NCBI GenBank assembly: GCA_946061795.1
Contig: CAMGSK010000037.1
Location: 1-10,821 of the forward strand
Reading direction: 5' to 3'
Source: an uncultured Elusimicrobium sp.
Lineage (GTDB): Bacteria > Elusimicrobiota > Elusimicrobia > Elusimicrobiales > Elusimicrobiaceae
DNA length: 10,821 bases
Of this stretch, positions 5,498-10,821 are shown one piece after another; the first letter of the stretch is position 1; every line of letters begins with the position of its first letter. The translations under genes were made by a program, and so were the position numbers. The notes below the pieces were generated by a model. It did no database searches. It saw only the letters and a list, made by a program, of their open reading frames with translations, and was not told the origin of the DNA.

Positions 5498-5574
5498 TGC
5501 GGGGTAGAGAAGCCTGGTATCTCGCAAGGCCCATAACCTTGAGATCACTGGTTCAAATCCAGTCCCCGCAACCA
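5498..5574 (+). tRNA. Initiator tRNA-fMet (anticodon CAT) with unusual C33
   Basis: A 77-base cloverleaf including an encoded CCA (5572-5574). The acceptor is TGCGGGG/CCCCGCA, the D-arm GAGA-AGCCTGGTA-TCTC, the anticodon arm CAAGG-CCCATAA-CCTTG, the variable loop AGATC, and the T-arm ACTGG-TTCAAAT-CCAGT with discriminator A. Initiator traits are the A11-U24 pair, the AGCCTGG D-loop, the TTCAAAT T-loop and A72. Departures from the Escherichia coli type are a U1-A72 pair in place of the C1xA72 mismatch, A29-U41 in place of the first of three G-C pairs, and C33 in place of the near-universal U33. It is the only tRNA here with an encoded CCA. It is flanked by its own promoter and terminator. I am confident it is a CAT tRNA of initiator type. 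Confidence 0.92.
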
Positions 5575-5587
5575 TTTGATATCATAT

Positions 5588-5618
5588 AACCCTTCCTGCG
5601 GCAGCAGGAAGGGTTTTT
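5588..5618 (+). terminator. Intrinsic terminator after the initiator tRNA
   Basis: A perfect 12-bp stem, AACCCTTCCTGC (5588-5599) with GCAGGAAGGGTT (5604-5615), has loop GGCA and T-run 5614-5618. It lies 13 bases past the CCA end. On the minus strand no T-run follows, so it serves mainly the tRNA. Confidence 0.93.
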
Positions 5619-5641
5619 CATGAACAATCTGTTAGTTTGTG

Positions 5642-6580
5642 TTATGATAAGTATTTGGTAAAAGCCGCTTTCATTTTTAACATAATATCTATTAGCCAAT
5701 CAAACAGAACGGGCCAATCTTCCCTTTTACCAAAGTTGGATTTTTTTGAAATAATAATGCTACTAGACTTACGATTCGGCCTCTCTTCCCATCTAAAGCG
5801 TAAGCCTGTTTCTTCCTCTATTTTCTGCTTATGTTCAAATAATGAGCGGAATATTTCTTTATCCTTATTGATGAATAGTTCCACTTCCAATTCATTTCTT
5901 TTTGATATCTGCACAATATTCAGATGACAAGCAGAAGATCCTATGGAAAAACCAAGCCAATGGTCATAAGAAGGCTTCCTTTTGCTAAATTCTTGGGCAA
6001 ACTGAGGATTTTGAAAGGCATGTTCCTGAAAGGAGACCCAAAAATCATATCGTCGTTGCTGGGTTTCGTTGATAATTTCGCTTTTCTTGAATTCTTTTGT
6101 CCAGTCGTTTGGTGTTTCTATTACCTCAAATTTGACAGCAGGAGCAGAATTTCCTATGCGGTACAGTTTGATTTCACATAGAAAGAAGCCTATATTTTCG
6201 TCTGTGTGGTTATTTAACCACTCGATGGCCGCTCGATGCTCTTCACGCGCGTGTTTCACAACCCAAATGATAACTTCTGCCGATTTACCTGCAGTATAGG
6301 TAATGAGCTTTCCTAAGTGGTCGTGGTTAGTATCTTCCAGTTGGTTTTCTATGATAATTTTTCGGGAAGTTCCGCTTTCGGAAGCTAAAATATCTACTTT
6401 GAAATCTCCAACAGGGGCTTCTCTTTCTTCTACTACGATGCCATCTAAGCCAATAGCATCGGAAAGCAACTCTATATTATCGTCTTGATTCAGCCAACGA
6501 GTAAAATCCAGAGCTTCATGAGGCCATACGGTGCGAAGATCTTTGATTTCTTCTAGCTTGCTCAAATTAGCTACCGCCAT
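5642..6580 (-). CDS. DUF4268 / PD-(D/E)XK nuclease-like protein
   Basis: The 312-residue product has an N-terminal half resembling a PD-(D/E)XK nuclease core: VGDFKVDILA with Asp63, then a strand KIIIENQLE with Glu78-Asn79-Gln80, where Gln80 stands at the usual Lys position, then HDHLGKLITYTAGK and a strand EVIIWVV. The C-terminal half (about 165-305: FKKSEIINETQQRRYDFWVS, LGFSIGSSACHLNIVQ, EDWPVLFDWLIDIMLKMK) matches my recollection of the DUF4268 domain. Its role is unknown; proteins of this kind are often accessory and may act on nucleic acid. No signal peptide or membrane segment is seen. The ATG is preceded by AAAGGGG and an extended -10 promoter. Base composition is AT-richer than its neighbours and it stands alone between a tRNA and an unrelated operon, both suggesting horizontal acquisition. 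Confidence 0.8.
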   Translation of the reverse strand: MAVANLSKLEEIKDLRTVWPHEALDFTRWLNQDDNIELLSDAIGLDGIVVEEREAPVGDFKVDILASESGTSRKIIIENQLEDTNHDHLGKLITYTAGKSAEVIIWVVKHAREEHRAAIEWLNNHTDENIGFFLCEIKLYRIGNSAPAVKFEVIETPNDWTKEFKKSEIINETQQRRYDFWVSFQEHAFQNPQFAQEFSKRKPSYDHWLGFSIGSSACHLNIVQISKRNELEVELFINKDKEIFRSLFEHKQKIEEETGLRFRWEERPNRKSSSIIISKKSNFGKREDWPVLFDWLIDIMLKMKAAFTKYLS

Positions 6581-6606
6581 ACTTTCCCCTTTACTAATTT
6601 TTTATT

Positions 6607-6612
6607 ATTATA
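6607..6612 (-). promoter_or_regulatory. Extended -10 element for the DUF4268-like gene
   Basis: The minus strand reads TGCTATAAT about 26 bases before the start codon, with AGGGG as ribosome-binding site between. The -35 position (TAGGTG) is poor. The remaining spacer up to 6873 holds the promoter and leader of the next operon, a short GGCCGTA direct repeat (6706-6712, 6734-6740) and no gene that I can recognise. Confidence 0.7.
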
Positions 6613-6818
6613 GCACTTTCCCTTTTCTCCACCTATTTTTTTGATATCTGTTGCAGAGTGAAAAGTTAAACGCCTCTACATACCAAGTTGTACTGTGCTT
6701 AATAAGGCCGTAGCATAGTTATGGCAAAAACTGGGCCGTAATATAAAAATAAGAGCTTTTTGCATACTTTACAGGACACCCCGGGCGGTTGCGGATGTAG
6801 CGCGTGCGGCATTTTATG

Positions 6819-6824
6819 TACAAT
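6819..6824 (+). promoter_or_regulatory. Probable -10 element for the glycosyltransferase operon
   Basis: TACAAT within TTTTATGTACAATTT lies 49 bases before the ATG at 6874. No clear -35 is seen. The predicted leader of about 43 bases contains a hairpin (TTTTGGC 6838-6844, GCCAAAA 6853-6859) ending just before the GAGGG ribosome-binding site. Confidence 0.5.
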
Positions 6825-6873
6825 TTAAAAAAACAGGTTTTGGCTCGGCAGGGCCAAAAAGAGGGTAGAAAGT

Positions 6874-7875
6874 ATGAAAACGATGGTATTTGCAGGAAAC
6901 CACAAAGCCTTTTCCGGTTTGCGTTTGGCGGTTGCTTTGGCCAAGGCGCTGGCCGACAACGGGCAGGACGTTCTTCTGGGCGGGTATAAGGGCAAAATCC
7001 CGGGGAACGCCGGATTAAAAACTTTGGAAATATCTCCTGCGTGCAAGACCAAAAGTCTGAGCGCGTTGCTGCAAAAAGAACACGTCGGACGTGTTGTTTC
7101 CGTGGCGTGTCTGCCCGCATGCGAAGCGGCGCAGGCGGCCGGTCTGTCCTACGTATATTGCGAGCCGGAAGGATTTAAAGAAGAAAAAGCGGTCAAAAAT
7201 AAAAAGACCCTTCTGAAAAAAGCGCAAAAAGTGGTGTTGGTCGGGAACGGTTCCGGTGCATTGGACAAAAAACTGTACGGCTCCAACGCCGTACGCGTGC
7301 AGAATCCCGCCGTATGGATGGAGCACGGATACGGGGAAAAACCGGCTTGTTTTAAGAAAGAAAACAACATTTTAAGCATTGGAAAATTGACCAAAAGCGG
7401 CGGATTTGACGTGCTTCTTAAAGCGTGGGCGCGGCTGGCCCCTCTGCACGCAACGTGGCATTTGACGATTTCCGGGGACGGGACGGCCAAGACCTCGCTG
7501 AAAAAATTTATTGAAAAAAGCGGACTCTCTGCCAGTGTGGAATTGGTGCCCGCGGCGGCCGATTGCGCCTCGTTGATGCGCCGCGCTGACATTTACGTTC
7601 AGCCGTCCCGGGAAGCCCAGGAAGAGGACACCCTTTTGGACGCCATGGCCTGCAAACTGCCCGTCGCGGCGACGGCCGTCGGCGCGGCCGAAAAACTGAT
7701 TGCGGACGGCGTAAATGGGAAGGCGGTCAAGCCCGGCGATGAAGATGCTTTGTTCGCGGCGTTGGACGAACTGATGGTGGATTGGGGCAAGCGCGTCGGA
7801 TTGGCCGTGGAAGCGGCCCGCATGCGCGAGCGCCGGCCGTTTGAAGTGTTTGCCGCGTATTTTGAGGCGGAATAA
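6874..7875 (+). CDS. GT4-type glycosyltransferase (GT-B fold)
   Basis: The 333-residue product begins FAGNHKAFSGLRLAVALAKA, a Rossmann-like N-terminal half. Its C-terminal half is typical of GT4 enzymes: ILSIGKLTKSGGFDVLLKAW at 166-185, LTISGDGTAKTSLKKFIEKS near 197-216, ADIYVQPS near 238-245, and DAMACKLPVAATAVGAAEKL near 256-275. GT4 enzymes transfer a sugar from a nucleotide-sugar donor, often in lipopolysaccharide or capsule synthesis. The usual E-x7-E motif is degenerate: the region is REAQEEDTLLDAMA, with Asp in place of the second Glu and Ala at the first. It is also somewhat shorter than many GT4 enzymes. GAGGG eight bases before the ATG supports the start. The next gene begins four bases after its stop, so the two are probably co-transcribed. 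Donor and acceptor are unknown. Confidence 0.87.
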   Translation: MKTMVFAGNHKAFSGLRLAVALAKALADNGQDVLLGGYKGKIPGNAGLKTLEISPACKTKSLSALLQKEHVGRVVSVACLPACEAAQAAGLSYVYCEPEGFKEEKAVKNKKTLLKKAQKVVLVGNGSGALDKKLYGSNAVRVQNPAVWMEHGYGEKPACFKKENNILSIGKLTKSGGFDVLLKAWARLAPLHATWHLTISGDGTAKTSLKKFIEKSGLSASVELVPAAADCASLMRRADIYVQPSREAQEEDTLLDAMACKLPVAATAVGAAEKLIADGVNGKAVKPGDEDALFAALDELMVDWGKRVGLAVEAARMRERRPFEVFAAYFEAE

Positions 7876-7879
7876 ATTT

Positions 7880-9094
7880 ATGAATTTCCAAGACAATCCG
7901 TTGCGGCTGGCTTTGCGGAAAAAAGAGTCTTCCGCCCGTATGTACGGGCGGGACTGCCGCATCGTCCGGTGGGCGTTGGCTTACCGGAGCGCGCGCAACC
8001 GGATTTGGTGGGAGTGGCGGCGGCGGATTTTGTCTTGGCTGAGCAAAGGGCCGCCTAAAGACGGCCGTCTGCATGTGTTTTGGAACTTGCGCGGAGGACT
8101 TGGGGACTGCGCCGCGGTGCGTTTGGCGGTGCTGGCTTTGCGGGAGAAGCTTCCGCAAGCCGTGTTTTATTATCACACCGATTCTCCCCGCGCCGCTTCA
8201 GCCTTGTTTGAGCAAAATGAAAAAAATATTTTTCTTCCTCCGGGGCAGCCGTTGTGGTATAAATATGACCTGGCATTTGAAACCTGCCAGTCTTTTAAAA
8301 CCGCTTATGTAAACCGCAAACGCGTGGAAGAAATCGCGCCGGATTTTTTGCCGCTGTTGGATAAGATGGCTAAACGGCAAAAAGAATTTGCCTTTTTCCT
8401 TTCGGACAATTATTTAATGGAAGACCTGCTGGGCCGTTTTGCTGTGGAGCAAAAATTGCCTCGTGCCGCGCTTTTGTCTTATCTGAGCGGGACGGATTTT
8501 GACCCGCTGGCCGCGCCCCCCTTGCCTGCCGCGTTGACGGACCCACTCCGTCTGGAAAAGTTCGGTTTGCGGGATAAAAAATACATTACCTTGCATGACG
8601 GCATAGACGCTACGTTTGCTCTTGGCGGAAAAAGGCCGCTGAAGTGCTGGCCGAAGGAAAATTGGCGGGAATTCGTCCGTTTGTTTAAAGCGGCGTACCC
8701 GGACGTAAAGGTCGTGCAACTGGGCGGAAAAAACAGCTCCGTTTTTGACTTTGCCGATATCAGCCTGGTGGGGAAAACAAATGTGGAAGATTTACCCGCC
8801 CTCTTGGACGGCTCGCTCCTGCATATAGACGGGGAGAGCGGACTGGTGCAGCTGTCGCGTTTTTTGCGCTGCCGCTGCGTCGTTTTGTTTGGTCCGACGG
8901 ATAAGGGATTTTTCGGCCTTTCCAAAAACATTAATTTAAAGGAAGGCCCTTGCGCCAGCTGCATGTGGTTTTTCGGCCCCCGCTGGCATACGGATTGTCC
9001 GCTCGGGCATACAGTCTGCCTTAATATGGCCGCCCTGACGCCGGAAAAAGTTTTTTCCGCGGTCCAAAAGGAAATGCCCCTTCGGCTAAAATAA
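7880..9094 (+). CDS. GT9-family glycosyltransferase (heptosyltransferase-like)
   Basis: The 404-residue product has GT9 features: WNLRGGLGDCAAVRLAVLAL near 68-87, YITLHDG near 235-241, KCWPKENWREFVRLF near 255-269, and the donor-binding stretch HIDGESGLVQLSRFL followed by VVLFGPT near 315-340. A C-terminal cysteine cluster (Cys358, Cys361, Cys373, Cys380) recalls that of many GT9 proteins. GT9 enzymes typically add heptose or related sugars to the lipopolysaccharide core. Here Trp/Arg-rich basic residues at about 24-55 could favour contact with the inner membrane. I chose the ATG at 7880, which has TGAGGCGG about ten bases upstream. An earlier in-frame TTG at 7841 lies inside the GT4 gene and lacks support. 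Its end overlaps the converging flippase gene by nine bases. Confidence 0.88.
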   Translation: MNFQDNPLRLALRKKESSARMYGRDCRIVRWALAYRSARNRIWWEWRRRILSWLSKGPPKDGRLHVFWNLRGGLGDCAAVRLAVLALREKLPQAVFYYHTDSPRAASALFEQNEKNIFLPPGQPLWYKYDLAFETCQSFKTAYVNRKRVEEIAPDFLPLLDKMAKRQKEFAFFLSDNYLMEDLLGRFAVEQKLPRAALLSYLSGTDFDPLAAPPLPAALTDPLRLEKFGLRDKKYITLHDGIDATFALGGKRPLKCWPKENWREFVRLFKAAYPDVKVVQLGGKNSSVFDFADISLVGKTNVEDLPALLDGSLLHIDGESGLVQLSRFLRCRCVVLFGPTDKGFFGLSKNINLKEGPCASCMWFFGPRWHTDCPLGHTVCLNMAALTPEKVFSAVQKEMPLRLK

Positions 9095-10618
9095 TTTTTT
9101 TACCACGCGTGAGATTTCCGTCGTATTCAGAAACAATTGCAAGTCGCGGCTTTTGTAGGAAATGACGAGCAGCGCCGTCATGTACACCGAACCGCTGAAC
9201 AATACGTTAAGGAACGGATTGTCTTCTCCCAAAAATATCCGCACCGCCGCCGCAGGCACCAACGAAATGACGTTGATGGCCAGCAGGCGGAACAGTTCCC
9301 AAAAAGAGCGGAAGTAATTGACGAAAGGAAAATATTTGCGGAACAAAAAGTAATTAAGTACAAATCCGAAAATCAATCCTCCCAGCAAAATATAAGGGTA
9401 GCTGAAAGCTCCCAGCCGGGGAATAAGCAGCCACGCCGCCAGCGTAAACGCCAGCGAAGACGTCAAAGCATAAGGGAAACTTTCTTTGACTTTCAGCCAC
9501 GCGGCGACGGCGTTGTTTTGCAAATACGCCGGCACCATTAAGACGAACATGAACACCATGGGCCGCAAAAACGCCGCCGTATCCGCCGCGGCCTGCGGGG
9601 TAAAGCGTCCCCGTTCAAAGAAAATTGCCACTACGTCTTGCGCAAAATAGGCCGTGAACACCGCCAGCGGCATCAGGACGAACAAGAGCAAATGATTGGT
9701 GGACAGATAATTTTTGTTGAATACGTTGGTTTGTCCCGCCGCGGCGTTTTCCGTCAATTCAATTTTGGATACATTGGCCACGCGGTTGGTAATCACCTCC
9801 GTCGTGGAGTCGGTAATCTGCCGGCAGTAGTTCAGCGCGCTGACCATGCCCGCCCCCATACCGCTGATTAAGTACAAAGGCAGCAGGCTGTTTATCATGT
9901 CCACCACCGCCAGCGTTTGCCCCGTGAGCATGTTTTTGCGCGCACGCGGATGAATGGGGCAGGGCCTTGGTGCAAAATCCCAATGAAGTTTCACGCGCAA
10001 CAGCCACATCAAGACGAAAATTTGAATCGCGTTTGCCGCCAAAAAACCATAGACCATGCTGATGATTCCCAGTCGTTTCCCGAAGCAGAGCAGCGCCAAA
10101 AAGGGGCACAGCGCATTGAGCGGGGTCAGCCAGGCCGCGCCGAAAAATTTATGCATTTCCGCCACGGCGGTTAAATAGTAAGTCAGCAAATTCGTGGCGA
10201 AAAGGAAAAACGCCGCGCAAACCAGGGCCTTTTCGCTTCCCAACACCGCCGGACTGAAACGGGAAAACAGTTCGGCCGTTTGTACGGGCAGCGCCAGTCC
10301 CCATACGCACAAACACAGCGCGGCCAACAGATATATATAGAAGCAGAGGGTCAGAAACCGGCGGCTTTGCACCGGGTCTTCCTGTTCCAAAAACATGGCT
10401 TCCGGGATCAGGACGGCATTGTTAAGCTTTTGCGTAAACGTCACGCCGAAGCCGATGAGCATGATAAGATAAAAATAAACGTCCGTCCGGGCCTGCGCGC
10501 CAAAGTACGCCGCGATAAATACGCTGTTGGCGAAGGAAACTATTTTCCAAAACGCCGTTGCGCTCACGGCCAAAGCCGCGCCGGTTTTGTAAGAGGGGGT
10601 GTTAAAAATAGAAAACAT
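9086..10618 (-). CDS. MurJ/MviN-family (MOP superfamily) lipid-linked glycan flippase
   Basis: The 510-residue membrane protein has about 12-14 hydrophobic segments spread over its length, as MurJ and Wzx proteins do. Family marks are FGAQARTDVYFY near 39-50 and AIFFERGRFT near 331-340, equivalent to the FxRGxF motif of MurJ. It probably flips an undecaprenyl-linked sugar intermediate across the inner membrane. The conserved FRLPNLLR-type segment of classical MurJ is not seen after Asp46, and the glycosyltransferase neighbours suggest it may serve a surface glycan rather than lipid II. So I give no gene symbol. The ATG at 10616-10618 has no Shine-Dalgarno sequence. A -10 TATAAT sits seven bases before it, so the mRNA may be leaderless. 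It converges with the GT9 gene. Confidence 0.87.
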   Translation of the reverse strand: MFSIFNTPSYKTGAALAVSATAFWKIVSFANSVFIAAYFGAQARTDVYFYLIMLIGFGVTFTQKLNNAVLIPEAMFLEQEDPVQSRRFLTLCFYIYLLAALCLCVWGLALPVQTAELFSRFSPAVLGSEKALVCAAFFLFATNLLTYYLTAVAEMHKFFGAAWLTPLNALCPFLALLCFGKRLGIISMVYGFLAANAIQIFVLMWLLRVKLHWDFAPRPCPIHPRARKNMLTGQTLAVVDMINSLLPLYLISGMGAGMVSALNYCRQITDSTTEVITNRVANVSKIELTENAAAGQTNVFNKNYLSTNHLLLFVLMPLAVFTAYFAQDVVAIFFERGRFTPQAAADTAAFLRPMVFMFVLMVPAYLQNNAVAAWLKVKESFPYALTSSLAFTLAAWLLIPRLGAFSYPYILLGGLIFGFVLNYFLFRKYFPFVNYFRSFWELFRLLAINVISLVPAAAVRIFLGEDNPFLNVLFSGSVYMTALLVISYKSRDLQLFLNTTEISRVVKKLF

Positions 10619-10625
10619 ATATGAT

Positions 10626-10633
10626 ATTATAAT
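10626..10633. promoter_or_regulatory. Self-complementary -10 element shared by the flippase gene and gatB
   Basis: ATTATAAT is its own reverse complement and supplies TATAAT to both strands (plus 10628-10633, minus 10626-10631). Minus-strand initiation seven bases on falls at the flippase ATG. Plus-strand initiation falls near the gatB AGGAG at 10639-10643. A weak minus -35, TTGGTT, lies 16 bases upstream. No good plus-strand -35 is seen. Confidence 0.6.
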
Positions 10634-10653
10634 AATTTAGGAGAACAAACCAA

Positions 10654-10821
10654 GTGAACACACAATTTGAACCCGTTATCGGACTTGAAATACACGTACA
10701 GCTGGCCAGCAAAACCAAAATGTTTTGCACGTGCCCCAACGGCATGGACGAAAGCTCCGGCCCCAATACCGAAATATGCCCCCGCTGCAGCGGCCAGCCG
10801 GGCGCGCCTCCCGGCCTGAAT
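10654..10821 (+). CDS. gatB: Asp-tRNA(Asn)/Glu-tRNA(Gln) amidotransferase subunit B, N-terminal part, cut by window edge
   Basis: The 56 visible residues begin (M)[20 protein letters not shown], the strongly conserved GatB N-terminus. After it come MFCTCPN and CPRCSGQPG, the paired cysteine motifs of the GatB zinc site. GatB works with GatA and GatC to convert mischarged Glu-tRNA(Gln) or Asp-tRNA(Asn) to the correct amide form. The start is GTG at 10654-10656, with AGGAG at 10639-10643, ten bases away. The APPGLN after the zinc motif differs slightly from the usual ALPVLN. It diverges from the flippase gene and shares its promoter region. Neither gatA nor gatC is visible. Confidence 0.96.
   Translation, partial: MNTQFEPVIGLEIHVQLASKTKMFCTCPNGMDESSGPNTEICPRCSGQPGAPPGLN

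Noticed and set aside
5395..5589. Short plus-strand frame before and through the initiator tRNA
   Set aside because: It covers the terminator arm and the entire tRNA; it is not a gene.
5899..6652. TTTTTGATATCTG shared between the DUF4268-like coding region and its upstream flank
   Set aside because: It is a low-complexity AT-rich match with one copy inside coding sequence; chance is the simplest explanation.
7841..7879. Upstream TTG start for the GT9 gene
   Set aside because: It lies inside the GT4 coding region with no ribosome-binding site, whereas the ATG at 7880 has a purine-rich site and normal gene spacing.
7372..7962. 196-codon antisense frame over the glycosyltransferase junction
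   Set aside because: It is composition-driven and spans the end of one gene and the start of the next, with no promoter or ribosome-binding site.

Overview
This window looks like chromosomal DNA from a Gram-negative-type bacterium, most likely a gut-associated Elusimicrobiota relative. That placement is an inference. It rests on the pilin at the left edge, whose N-terminus (GFTLIELLVVVLIIGILSS) and cysteine-containing tail resemble the many type IV pilin-like proteins of Elusimicrobium, together with a GT9 heptosyltransferase-type enzyme, a lipoprotein, and a GatB-type amidotransferase. Most genes are moderately GC-rich. The pilin tail and the nuclease-like gene at 5642-6580 are clearly AT-richer.

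Layout. At 1-488 is the end of a pilin gene. It faces lysS (534-2051, minus) across a symmetric bidirectional terminator. Upstream of lysS on the same strand lie tRNA-Gln(CTG), a strong hairpin with a U-tract wedged against the lysS ribosome-binding site, a structured spacer of about 240 bases holding a degraded copy of a tRNA 3' end, and tRNA-Ile2(CAT). From 2590 the plus strand carries tRNA-Pro(TGG). A C39-like peptidase gene follows it without a Shine-Dalgarno sequence and overlaps (ATGA) a family 5 solute-binding lipoprotein gene that ends in a strong terminator. Next come an initiator-type tRNA with an unusual anticodon loop (C33) and its own terminator.

The minus-strand gene at 5642-6580 is a DUF4268/PD-(D/E)XK nuclease-like accessory gene, probably a lone acquisition next to the initiator tRNA. 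From 6874 a plus-strand pair encodes a GT4-type and a GT9-type glycosyltransferase. It converges, with a 9-base overlap of coding ends, on a MurJ/MviN-family flippase gene (9086-10618, minus). A self-complementary -10 element separates that gene from gatB, which runs off the right edge.

Working together: lysS, gatB and the four tRNA genes belong to translation. The two glycosyltransferases and the flippase form a plausible envelope-glycan group. The peptidase and lipoprotein form a small peptide-related operon that appears to depend on the tRNA-Pro promoter. I see no CRISPR array, IS element or phage gene, and no obviously complete undescribed multi-gene system. The best leads are at the tRNA loci: the C33 initiator tRNA, the tRNA-Ile2 3'-end repeat, the possible lysS attenuator, and the tRNA-to-mRNA junction before the peptidase gene.
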